From the NCBI RefSeq assembly GCF_001307765.1, contig NZ_LKBA01000019.1, positions 434,001 to 498,000 on the forward strand: a stretch of DNA of 64,000 nucleotides, in the 5' to 3' direction. Position numbers and translations under genes: made by a program. This document shows positions 26,997 to 36,600 of the stretch, piece by piece. Numbering within the stretch: the first letter of the stretch is position 1; each line of letters opens with the position of its first letter. This DNA comes from Aliiroseovarius crassostreae (GTDB lineage Bacteria > Pseudomonadota > Alphaproteobacteria > Rhodobacterales > Rhodobacteraceae). The notes below the pieces were generated by a model. The model was not told where the DNA came from. It made no database searches and saw only the letters and a list, made by a program, of their open reading frames with translations.

Positions 26997-28982
26997 TCAT
27001 CGCCCCAACGCCATCATCACAATCATCTCATGGCACAGATAGGCGGTGGCGAGGATCTGCGCGGGGGGCTGATCCTGACGCAACCGATCAAGCGCATCCG
27101 CCAATAGCAGAAACTGACGCGCCTCAGCTCCGCGGGCCAGATAGGCCAGATGATCGGGCTGCAGATGCCTGCATTGTTCGGCGAGATGGCTGAGCACCTG
27201 GGCCGCAAACCCGCTGTCATGGGGTGCAATCTCGGTTCCCCGCAAATGTTTCAACCCGCGCAGCAGACCGCCTTTGGCGCGTGTCAGGATCCCGCCTTCG
27301 GGTGCAGGTTGAAAATCGAGATTGGTGGCGGTCAGCCCCGATCCATCCGGTCGCAGCAGCGCCACCGGTTCATGTAGCAGTTCGTCCCCGATAAGAGTGG
27401 TCACAATCAACAGTGCCACCGCGCCGGGAAACTGCAGATGCAGATGGGTCAGGTGATCCATGTCCTGCGGGCGGGCCGAAAGCTCGACCACATCGCCGGA
27501 CAGATCCTGTGCCCGCCAGCGATAGCGCTGGCTGATATCGTCAAAATACGGCTCTTCAATGCGTGAAGGGGCGATCAGTGCAGGCAGGGGGGACGCGCCC
27601 CGTCGAAGCCCCTGTCCGACCCGGCTGCGCAGGGTTGCGCGCAATGCGCCCCAGTCCTTTATGCAGGTGTCATGATCTTGTAGGCGGGCAGGGGACAGGG
27701 GACCATTGACCTGCGCTGTTATCTTATCCGCCGTTGACAGCTGCCCGTCCGGGGACAGATGCGGGTGTTCCAGCGAGACCACATTCCCGGTCAGGCCTGG
27801 CACAGAGGGTGCCCCCCAGAACGGGTTGGCATAGGCGCGGGCTGGTGTGAAACCGGCATCCATTCCGGCGCCACGCGCCATGGTGGCGGGGTGGAATTCA
27901 CTTGTCTTGGGGTCCAGAAGATACAGGGTCAGGCCACGTGCGCCATTGGGGCTTGTCCACCCTTTCGCCCCCAAAGCCCAAAGATCCATCGGTGGGGCAG
28001 GGGCATAGCTTCGGCGCAGCACCCCCAGAAGGGCGGGATCGTCAGGCGTCTGTGCCAGTGCCTTGACCAGCGCATAGGCCTGCGCCAATGCCGCCAGATA
28101 CCGCCCGCCTTCAAAGCGGATATCACCAGCCTCTGCCCAGCCCGACAGGGTCGACAGGGTCAAAAGCTGTCCGGTCAGGCGCGGGGCGGCCTGCACCTTG
28201 GCGGATATTGCCAAATCAAGAAACCGTTCCTGCGCCAGTTGGGCAGACCCATGAAAGACCTGCGAAATCGCGGCCTCAAGTGCCGTGGCGATCTCAGTCA
28301 GCATAGGTTGATCAGGTCCGGTCAAATCCGGTTTGGAGGACGGGGTATCGATCCCCCCTCTTGCCACCCCGGCCCTATCGCGAATGGCAATGGCCCCTGC
28401 GGCCACCACCAAACGTTTGCGGGTGGCAGGCCCCTTGTAAAGCGCGGCAGAGAGCGTTTGCCCGGCCACAAATGTCACCGAAGCCTCTGGTGTGGCAAAA
28501 CTGACCTGTGCATTTTGCCCGCGGTCTTCGATCCGGGCGGATCCGGCCAACATCATTGCCCCGTCCAGATCGGCCCCCGCAAATCTCTGCAGGACATCCG
28601 CTTTCAGCGCCACCAGCCCCTCCGTAGCGGTGGCCGTAGCTGTGGCGGCAGGCGGCATTTCGGGTGTGGGGACCTTCTCCTTTAGGCCGTCTTCTGACGG
28701 CGTGGCAGCAGGGGCGTCTGAAGGTACTTCCCGCAACACCAGCATGGCCGTCAGGATATGGCTGCACATACCGGGGGCGGGGCAGTCACATGTGGCGGAT
28801 TGCGGCCCCGCCGCAGGGATCGTCACGCTCTGCCCACTGATGGTCAGATCCGCGCCATCTGCATCATAGCGCAGCACCTCTGCCTCGCCTGTGGCCTTGA
28901 TTGCGCGACGCAAAAGCCCCTTATTGGCCAGTGCCACCAGTGCGGCATCATCAAAAGAGGCAATCAGATCTGGCAGGCTCAT
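26997..28982 (-). CDS. SWIM zinc-finger protein (YehQ-like)
   Basis: This is a 661-residue cytoplasmic protein. The SWIM finger CDCPAPGMCSH (C-x-C-x5-C-x-H, near residue 88) is typical of SWIM domains, which bind DNA or protein. The rest has no domain I recognise. The ATG at 28982 overlaps the VWA stop as ATGA and begins MSLPDLIASFDD; an upstream ATG is less likely. It is the last gene of the five-gene minus-strand operon, at the same place as the SWIM protein YehQ in the E. coli yehI-L-M-P-Q set. Its molecular role is unknown. Confidence 0.82.
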   Translation of the reverse strand: MSLPDLIASFDDAALVALANKGLLRRAIKATGEAEVLRYDADGADLTISGQSVTIPAAGPQSATCDCPAPGMCSHILTAMLVLREVPSDAPAATPSEDGLKEKVPTPEMPPAATATATATEGLVALKADVLQRFAGADLDGAMMLAGSARIEDRGQNAQVSFATPEASVTFVAGQTLSAALYKGPATRKRLVVAAGAIAIRDRAGVARGGIDTPSSKPDLTGPDQPMLTEIATALEAAISQVFHGSAQLAQERFLDLAISAKVQAAPRLTGQLLTLSTLSGWAEAGDIRFEGGRYLAALAQAYALVKALAQTPDDPALLGVLRRSYAPAPPMDLWALGAKGWTSPNGARGLTLYLLDPKTSEFHPATMARGAGMDAGFTPARAYANPFWGAPSVPGLTGNVVSLEHPHLSPDGQLSTADKITAQVNGPLSPARLQDHDTCIKDWGALRATLRSRVGQGLRRGASPLPALIAPSRIEEPYFDDISQRYRWRAQDLSGDVVELSARPQDMDHLTHLHLQFPGAVALLIVTTLIGDELLHEPVALLRPDGSGLTATNLDFQPAPEGGILTRAKGGLLRGLKHLRGTEIAPHDSGFAAQVLSHLAEQCRHLQPDHLAYLARGAEARQFLLLADALDRLRQDQPPAQILATAYLCHEMIVMMALGR

Positions 28983-30106
28983 CGCATCACCTCTGCCAAC
29001 CACATCGCCAGCCGGTCCGGGGTCATTGCGCCGATTTTCATCCCCAGCCCCGCAAGACGCCCGGCAATCTGCTTGTCCATATAGGGATCCCCCAGATCAT
29101 CCAGCGCCGACAGGCCAATCATCCGCACCTTTGCCTCGTTCATCCGTGCCACGGAGCGATAGAGTCGGCGCGGGCTGGCGCCTTCGGCAAAGTCCGAGAT
29201 CAGAACAAAAACGGTGCGCTCGGGTGTATCCACGAAGCGTTCGCAATATTCCACAGCACGGCCGATATCGGTGCCGCCCCCCAGTTGCACCGACAAAAGC
29301 GTTTCCAGCGGATCAGTCAGCCGGTCGGTGACATCAAGGATCGAGGTGTCAAACAGCACCATCGACACGTTCACACCGGGAAGGCCGGACAGGATCGCCG
29401 CCATGACCGCAGAATGGATGATGCTGTCGGTCATCGATCCCGACTGGTCCACGCACAGCACCACCGACCAGGGAAGGTGTCGCCGTTCCCGCGCGATGAA
29501 ACGCAGATCATCGGCAATGATCCGGCCGCTTTCCGGATCGTAATTCTTCAGGTTGCGCCGCAGGGTGCCGCGCCAGTCGAAATTCGCAGCCGAGGCCACA
29601 TGGGACCGTTTGAACGGGTTGCGCCGCCCGGAAAAGGCTCGTTGCACATCCGATTTCAACCGACGCAGGATGTCTTGAATGACCGCGTCTGCCACCTGCC
29701 GCAGCTTGTCTTTCATCTCGGGCTTGGCGCGGCCATGGAAACTGAGCAGGGTTTTCAGCAGGTCCTGATTGGGTTCCAGACTGTCCAGCGTCTTTGGGTC
29801 GTCCAGCAGATCGGACAAGCCGTAGCGATCCAAGGCGTGGTCCTGCATCACCTCAAACACCGATTGCGGAAAGAGTTTGCGCGCCTCCCCCAGCCAGTCC
29901 AGTGCCTTCATTTGGGTCGGATCAAGTGATCCCGGACCGGACGGGCGGTGTAAGCCGCGTTTCTCGTATTCGCGACCATAAAGATAATCGAGCGCCCGGT
30001 CTGCGCGTATGTCAGACCCTGCCAGCCCACCCATCTGCCGTTCGGCATAGCGGCCAAGGGCAAGGCGCCAGCGGCGTTTGGCGTGATTGGGATCGCGCTC
30101 GCTCAT
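28979..30106 (-). CDS. VWA-domain protein (YehP-like)
   Basis: This is a 375-residue protein with a C-terminal von Willebrand A domain. The MIDAS motif is intact (VVLCVDQSGSMTDSII, near residue 203, with D-x-S-x-S), as is the threonine/aspartate segment (VSMVLFDTSILDVTDR). VWA proteins next to MoxR ATPases form chelatase-like pairs that insert metals or remodel other proteins. The N-terminal half is basic and helical (RRWRLALGRYAERQMGG). The start at 30106 overlaps the DUF5682 stop by four bases. No signal peptide is present, so it acts in the cytoplasm. Confidence 0.88.
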   Translation of the reverse strand: MSERDPNHAKRRWRLALGRYAERQMGGLAGSDIRADRALDYLYGREYEKRGLHRPSGPGSLDPTQMKALDWLGEARKLFPQSVFEVMQDHALDRYGLSDLLDDPKTLDSLEPNQDLLKTLLSFHGRAKPEMKDKLRQVADAVIQDILRRLKSDVQRAFSGRRNPFKRSHVASAANFDWRGTLRRNLKNYDPESGRIIADDLRFIARERRHLPWSVVLCVDQSGSMTDSIIHSAVMAAILSGLPGVNVSMVLFDTSILDVTDRLTDPLETLLSVQLGGGTDIGRAVEYCERFVDTPERTVFVLISDFAEGASPRRLYRSVARMNEAKVRMIGLSALDDLGDPYMDKQIAGRLAGLGMKIGAMTPDRLAMWLAEVMR

Positions 30107-32508
30107 GTCGTGCCTCCGATGATCCAATCCATCAGCCCGTCTTCCCGAAGGGCCGCGCGCAGGGCGGCATCAATCTGCGCCCCCTTTGCGGCCTCGCGCG
30201 CGTCCACATCGTGATGATGTGCGGTAAACTCTCCCACTGTGCCGCCATGGCGACGGGTCAGGGCAGCGGCCACCTGATCCGCTTCACGCGGAGAAAGGGC
30301 GGACAGGGCCAGTCGCAGATGGGGCAGCACCTCCAGAAAGCCGTCATCTTCCAGACCGGTCAGAAAATCATCCAACGCGCCCAACATGCCTTCGACTGTC
30401 CACAGCAGGGATGGAGCAACCGCCAGAACGCCCCGCAACCCGGCAAGCCGCGTGGGCAGATCAGGGGCGCTGCCGGTCAATTGCGCGACGATAAGATCGG
30501 GCAGGGTATGATCCGGTTTGCGCCCGCTTTCCACCGCGATGGCGGTGATGGCACCCAGAAGTTCCGGGGCGGGGTCCGCCTCTGCCACCCGGTCCAGCGC
30601 ATCTTCAAACCGTTCGGCGTCAAAGTGTTTGCCCCCCGGACCGCGCATCAGTTCGGACAACAGGCGCAGCGCGTCCAGACAGGGCGGGATCGCCTCTTCG
30701 CGCATCTTTGGCAGGTCATCACACAGATAAATCATGCGCGAGAAAGCCTGTTGCATGGTGGGGGCAATCGCCAGCCCCTCAGGCAGTGACAGCGGCCCGC
30801 GAGAGGCTTCGATTGCGTGCAGTTCCACCATTGCACTAGCGGCATCGGGAAAATCCGCTGATCGGGTGATCGCCCCGGATATTTCGCTCAGAAACCCGGT
30901 CAGATCCGTGCCCAACCCTGCCAGAAGCCCCTTCTTGAACAGCGTGATCAACGCCGACAGATCATCGGCCCGTCCTTCATCCGCCAGCGCAATGCGGAGG
31001 GCATTGAGCTTGCCCAGGCAGGCGGCAGGCAATGTGTCACCATGGATTGCAGCCTCGATCAACTGCCCTTCGACACGGGGCGACCAGGCATAGTCCCAAT
31101 GTTCAAACAACAGCCCGGTCTGCACGGCGTTCAGGAAGTCCGGCCCGCCTTGCCGTGTGGCAAACCCCGTGTCCAGCAGCGCCATCGCATGGGCAAAACG
31201 CGAGGCGGCGAGATGGGCGGGTTTGCGGCGAATATCCAGGCTACGCTCGCGCCGTTGCCCGTCGGTGACGTCAAAGCGGTGACGCCGGGCGCGGGCGCGG
31301 GCATCTGCCACAATCGGTGGCTGGCCCGCCGCGTCGCTGACCTCGCCCAGGGCATGGCCACGCAGGAACAGGGTAAAACGTTCGCGCCAGACATCTGCCC
31401 CGCTGGCCTCACCTTTCAAAAGTGAGGAGGTCAGCCCGTCAAAAAGGTCGTGCCGCAACGCACCCGGGTGGCCCCGCAGCCGGGCCAGCGTTTCTGCCAT
31501 GCGCAGAAGCTCGACCTGGGCGGGCACGGGGATGCCATTCCCTGCCGCCCGCATGTCAGATGCGAAATCTGCGACAATCTCATGGGCGAGGGCAGGCCAG
31601 TTGGGAATTGTCCCACAGGCCTCAGCGTGATCCCACAGCGTTTGATAATAAGCGGGCTGTGGCAGGCCCGCGCCATATCCCATCAGCGCGTCGAGCTCCT
31701 TATACCCATAGCGGATCAGGTAAGAGGCTGCATTGGATTTGCCACCTGCCTTGGTCTTGCCAGCCGTTTCGGACGGAGACAAAAGAGGCCCGGTGTGAAA
31801 CCCGCCGATCACGCAGACAACCGGGCCGTTTGCGACCCCTTCAGCTAGGGCGTCACGCAGGCAGGCGGCCATATGGGCCTCGCGCGCCGGGTCTTCGCCG
31901 CTGGTAATTTCCTCTTCCGGGGTGGCGGCACGCAAGGCGGCGCAATAGGCGCCCACATCCCCCAAAAACTTGCGCCAGTTGGCTTCGCCCATCCGGGTTT
32001 CAAACAGGTGGTCCCAAAGCTCATCCCCATCGCGACAGCCAAGCCGGTCACAAAGCGCGCGCACGTAGTCACCGCTGTCAAACCCCTGTTCACGCACAAG
32101 CGCGCGCGGGCCGGTCTGATTATCACTTTCCCCGGCCATCTTGGCGTCTGACCCAAGGTCGATAAACCGCAAATTCGCGCCAACCGCCGCCCCTTCGCGC
32201 AGGGCCACCCATTCGGGGGAGTGGGCGCAGAACGGGTAATACGCTGCCAGCCGGGGGCCGTTTTTTTGATCCAGCAGACTGGCCGCCGCCACGGGGGGCA
32301 CGGTGTCCGGATCCAGCAGATGTGGGATCAGATGGGACAGATCATGGGGGGCTTCGATCAGCACATGTGATGGTTTCAGCTCGCGGATCATGGCCCGCAC
32401 CGCCCAGGCGCAGGCGGGCGAATGGTGACGGATCGGGGCCAGATACAGCCCGGTTTCCGGCTGAAAGAGCCGGTTATGCACCTGATGGATCAGCGCCTCA
32501 TCCCGCAT
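30103..32508 (-). CDS. DUF5682-family protein (YehM-like)
   Basis: This is an 801-residue soluble protein. The N-terminal LAPIRHHSPACAWAVRAMI followed by HVLIEAPHDL has the His-x-x-S and Glu placement seen in EreA/ChaN/TraB-type folds. That comparison is my inference; the name DUF5682 comes from the family's overall pattern. A second block, VCVIGGFHTGPLL (about residue 230), also contains a conserved-looking histidine. The ATG at 32508 is chosen; a GTG six bases upstream (32514) is also possible. It sits between the MoxR ATPase and the VWA gene, as YehM does in E. coli, so it is probably the substrate or catalytic partner of that pair. Confidence 0.8.
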   Translation of the reverse strand: MRDEALIHQVHNRLFQPETGLYLAPIRHHSPACAWAVRAMIRELKPSHVLIEAPHDLSHLIPHLLDPDTVPPVAAASLLDQKNGPRLAAYYPFCAHSPEWVALREGAAVGANLRFIDLGSDAKMAGESDNQTGPRALVREQGFDSGDYVRALCDRLGCRDGDELWDHLFETRMGEANWRKFLGDVGAYCAALRAATPEEEITSGEDPAREAHMAACLRDALAEGVANGPVVCVIGGFHTGPLLSPSETAGKTKAGGKSNAASYLIRYGYKELDALMGYGAGLPQPAYYQTLWDHAEACGTIPNWPALAHEIVADFASDMRAAGNGIPVPAQVELLRMAETLARLRGHPGALRHDLFDGLTSSLLKGEASGADVWRERFTLFLRGHALGEVSDAAGQPPIVADARARARRHRFDVTDGQRRERSLDIRRKPAHLAASRFAHAMALLDTGFATRQGGPDFLNAVQTGLLFEHWDYAWSPRVEGQLIEAAIHGDTLPAACLGKLNALRIALADEGRADDLSALITLFKKGLLAGLGTDLTGFLSEISGAITRSADFPDAASAMVELHAIEASRGPLSLPEGLAIAPTMQQAFSRMIYLCDDLPKMREEAIPPCLDALRLLSELMRGPGGKHFDAERFEDALDRVAEADPAPELLGAITAIAVESGRKPDHTLPDLIVAQLTGSAPDLPTRLAGLRGVLAVAPSLLWTVEGMLGALDDFLTGLEDDGFLEVLPHLRLALSALSPREADQVAAALTRRHGGTVGEFTAHHHDVDAREAAKGAQIDAALRAALREDGLMDWIIGGTT

Positions 32509-32540
32509 GCTCACCCCACACGGTCGCCGTGGATCGTCCG

Positions 32541-33635
32541 TCAGCCATCATCCTTGGCGGCCTTGTGAAACGCAGCCCATGCGCGGCTTTTGCGGCCCCG
32601 TGCGCGGGCAATGGTATCGACATAGGCGCGCAGTTTGCGGGCATCGTCAGCATCATCCTTGAACACCACGCCACGCAATTGCCGCGCCACATGGGCACCT
32701 GTCGGGGCCTCTCCTGACAGGTAACTGGCGTCGAGCAGCGCGCCGTGGGCCACATTCACCGCCTCTGCCGTCGACATGACAGATTTGGGCTGCGCCACCA
32801 CCGCGCCGTCTTCGGCCCGCCCGGTGCGCAGGTCCCGAAAGACCGACACCACCACGTCGAGCACATCTTCGGGCAGATCCGCCTTCAGGTCATATTCCGC
32901 CATCCGTTCGCCCACCTGCCGGGCAATCAGCTCTTTCTCAAAGGCGGCATCAGCGATCGGGGCCACGGTTTCAAAATTGAACCGTCGTTTGAGCGCGCTG
33001 GACATTTCGTTCACGCCGAGGTCCCGCAGGTTGGCGGTGGCAATCACGTTGAAGCCGCGTTCTGCCCGCACCTCACGCCCTGCACCCAACTCGGGCATGG
33101 CCACGGTTTTTTCCGACAGGAGCGAGATCATCGCATCCTGTACTTCGGGGGCGCAACGGGTCAGTTCCTCGATCCGGGCGATCTGGCCGCCTCGCATGGC
33201 GGTCAGCACGGGCGAGGGGATCAGGGCACGGTCGCTAGGCCCTTCGGCCAGCAGCAGCGCATAATTCCAGCCATAACGCAGGTGGTCTTCGATCACCCCG
33301 GCGCTGCCCTGCACCACCAGTCGTGAATTGCCGCTGATGGCGGCGGCGAGGAGTTCGGACAAAAGCGATTTGGCGGTGCCCGGTTCGCCCACCAGCATCA
33401 GTCCCTGATGCCCCATCAGGGCCACAATGCAACGGTCCACCAACGGGTCGTCGCCGTAAAACTTGCGGCTGACCTCCAGCCCCTTGTCGCCCAGGATAAA
33501 CCGGCGCACCGCGCGGGGGGACAGCGCCCATCCTGCGGGTTTCGGATCCTGATCGGCCGCGCGCAGGCGGGCAAGCTCTGCCGCGTAGCGCATTTCGGCG
33601 GGCAGTTTCTGAACGGTATCTGCAGTTACATCCAT
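32541..33635 (-). CDS. MoxR-type AAA ATPase (YehL-like)
   Basis: This is a 364-residue AAA+ ATPase. Walker A is GEPGTAKSLL (about residues 84-93); Walker B and sensor 1 lie in GGQIARIEELTRCAPEVQ and FNVIATANLRDLG, where the usual DE is replaced by EE in a MoxR-type arrangement. An arginine finger region follows (SSALKRRFNFETV). MoxR ATPases work with VWA partners in chelatase-like remodelling. The gene overlaps the end of the DUF4132 gene by ten bases and precedes the DUF5682 gene by 32 bases, so it is in one operon with both. Confidence 0.9.
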   Translation of the reverse strand: MDVTADTVQKLPAEMRYAAELARLRAADQDPKPAGWALSPRAVRRFILGDKGLEVSRKFYGDDPLVDRCIVALMGHQGLMLVGEPGTAKSLLSELLAAAISGNSRLVVQGSAGVIEDHLRYGWNYALLLAEGPSDRALIPSPVLTAMRGGQIARIEELTRCAPEVQDAMISLLSEKTVAMPELGAGREVRAERGFNVIATANLRDLGVNEMSSALKRRFNFETVAPIADAAFEKELIARQVGERMAEYDLKADLPEDVLDVVVSVFRDLRTGRAEDGAVVAQPKSVMSTAEAVNVAHGALLDASYLSGEAPTGAHVARQLRGVVFKDDADDARKLRAYVDTIARARGRKSRAWAAFHKAAKDDG

Positions 33636-36600
33636 GGCATTTTCTTTTCCCAGTTGGGATCAAAACTGCCCTTGGCAACCATGTCCCGGTAATCATTCCA
33701 ACATTCCGACAAAAGCACCGGTGGCACCTCGGACAGGGGCACTGCGCGCCCGCGGCGCCCGGCACCGTGCAGCTTGGCAAATTCCAGGTGGATCTGCGCG
33801 GCGGCGACGTTTTCTTCCGGCAGGCAGTTGCCGGAAAATTCGATCACCGCACAAAGGCCCGCGCTGCGGAAGGTCTTGATATATTCGTTGAAATAGCCGC
33901 CATCCAGCGCTTCGCCACGTTCATATCCCAGCTTGGTGCTGGCGCCCCGGAAGCTGAACGTGTCGGTGATCCAGCCCTTGCGATCCTCGATCCGGGTCTC
34001 TTTGCCCATCTCGCCGTCCAGCGCCAGAAGCGGGCGGCCAAACTGGGCGAAGAGCGGCTTGACCTCGTAATCGACCAGATGAGTAGCCCAGGCCTTTGCC
34101 GCGTTATCAGACAGAAGCGCGCCATGGGCGAGGCGGATGGTGGTGAAGCTGTCTGGCGTCACCTCGTTGTCATCCGCATCCACATAATCGCCTTCGGCAG
34201 TGGGGCGGAAGGCGGTGACGATCTTGCCATCGGCATCTTCACCGAGCCAGATCACCCGTTCGGTCAGCCGCCCCATCAGGGGATGATTACGGAAATCGCG
34301 CATCCAATCCGCCACCGGCCAGCATCGCTCGGCGCAAAGGGCTTCGTAAAGCCGTTCCCCTTGCAGGGTGATCACCTGTTTCAACTCGCGTTTCGAGACC
34401 GAAAGCTGTTTCTTGCTGGTCTTTGTGTTGTCATCATCCCCGGCTGGCAGACCTTTGATCTGCTTGCCATCCGGGTTCAGCACCACCAGCTTGAACTCAT
34501 CATCCAACCGGGCGGAATAGGGTTTTTCCTCTTCCCCGATTGGCAATTCCAGCACGCCGTCATCATTCAGCCCAGCGGTGGGAATGGTGCGGTCGGCCAG
34601 CTCATCCATCGACCAGTCGCGCGCTTCTGCGACCGCTTCGATCAGCTTGCCCGCATGAGCCTGCACACCTTTTTGCTTCAATCGCGTGGCGGCGGAAATC
34701 ACGATCTGCAGAGAGAGCGGATCGCCCTTCGCGGCCAGAACCTCCAGCAGGGACGAGGCCTGAGATGTGCGTGACCCATGCTGTTTGAGGTAATTGCGCA
34801 CCGAAGCGGCCGCATGGGCCGGATCCACATGTTTGGTCAGCGCCAGCACGCCTTTGGTGGCTGCGCCTGAGTTCAGATACTGGGTTTTAATGCTGTTATA
34901 TAGACCGCGATAGGCCTGTTCTCGGGTATAGCTCTTGTCCCAACGCAGATAGGTTTTCCAGTTCTGATCCGCATGCTGTTCGGCATAGGCATTGGCTTCA
35001 TCATCGCCTGGACGCACCGTGTCATAGTTGATCCAGGCGTCAAAAATCCAGGTCGACAGGGTCTTGGCGCTGTCGGGGGCAAGCTGCGTCAGATAGATGT
35101 CAAAAAGCGTGTTGCCGCCCGGTTGCTTGAGCTTGTTGGCAAGGAAGATCCAAGCCTTGATCACCTTTGCCGGCACCTTTTGCCCACCTTTGTATTTCAA
35201 GTCGGGCAGGTGGTCGCTGACCAACCAGTCCAGCTTGTCGAACTTGGCTTTTTTCAGGATCACCTCTGCCTCGGTCATCAGCGCCTTGGGGCCGACATAA
35301 TCGGACAGTTCCACCCCCAGACGGGAGAGTGCGGTGAGGATTGCCGCTTTGGCCAGATCGGATTTTTCCTTTTTCAGGCGCGCTTTGAGGGGCTTCACCG
35401 CCTCCTTGATGCCAAGATCCGCCAGCCATTCGGCGGCCCCGGCGCGCACGTCCTGCCTTGTGTCGTTGAGCAGCGCAATGGCGCGCTCTTCCAAACCCTG
35501 CGCCCCTTCCAGCATCGCGCGGGCCTCGGCCCGGCCGGATTTGGTGGTGCCGGTTGCGACCTCCAGCAGCGGGCCGTAATAGCGTTGTGGCGTCTTTGGC
35601 AAAAGCTGCAGGAACTGGATCGCGCGCAGTTTGCGCGGTGCGGGTTCACCGGCGGCGCGCAGGCCAAATGCCTCGTCAAACACGTCGAAACTTTCAGCCA
35701 ATAGCGGCCAGAGCGCGTCGCGGTTGAGGTCCATCACATCATAATTGCCCCATTCGCGCCCCAGCTCACCTCGGATCAGATCGCCGGGCACTGCCTTGCG
35801 GGTCTTGCGATTGTTCCACGGGCCGGACTGGATTTGGCCCATTTCCACATTCAGGGTTTCGAGATTGCGATAATCCGCCTCCTCGCTGTTTACGTAACGC
35901 ACCAGCCTGCTTTGAACGGCGCCCCATTCATTCAGGTGAAAGGCCGCATAGAAATTCCGTTCGGTGGCGGTGAAAAATCGCAAGGCGCGGTCGGGTGACA
36001 TGCGCGAGAGGGCGTCAAGCGTCCATTTGTCCCGCGCGGTGAAATTCAGAAACTGCCACAGCCTTGTGTGCCCCTTGCGATCCAGATCTGCGCCGGTGCC
36101 GTTGAACAGTTTGATAATCTGTGTGGCCATGGCGGGCTTCAGGCGTGGCTCAACAAAGTTGTATTTGCCCTTGCGCGCCTCGTTGCGGCGATCAATCTCG
36201 ATATTTTCCTTGGTGATAATGTCCAGAAGTTTCTTTTCATCCTCGACGCCAAAGGTGACATCCGGTTCCTTGGAAAGTGGGGTCAGGGGAGGGATCTCAA
36301 CCCGGCTGCCATCCAGCGCCAGATAGGACATGCGGTCGCCCTCATCCTCCTCATCCGCCTGCGAGACCTCCTCGACCGTCAGCGCGCTTTCAATCGCGGC
36401 TTTGATCCGGGCGGTTTTTTCGGATTTGAGGTGATCGCGCAACAGGGCAAATCCCGCGTCGGACCGTAGACCCGCCAGCAGATCAACCATGGCTGCGCGG
36501 ATGGTGGCGGCCCCTGTGTCAAGCTTGTCTTTGGCGATGGGAAGGATTTGATCCTGGGGCAGGGTCATCATGGCCTGCACGGCTTCGTGGCGCACGGATT

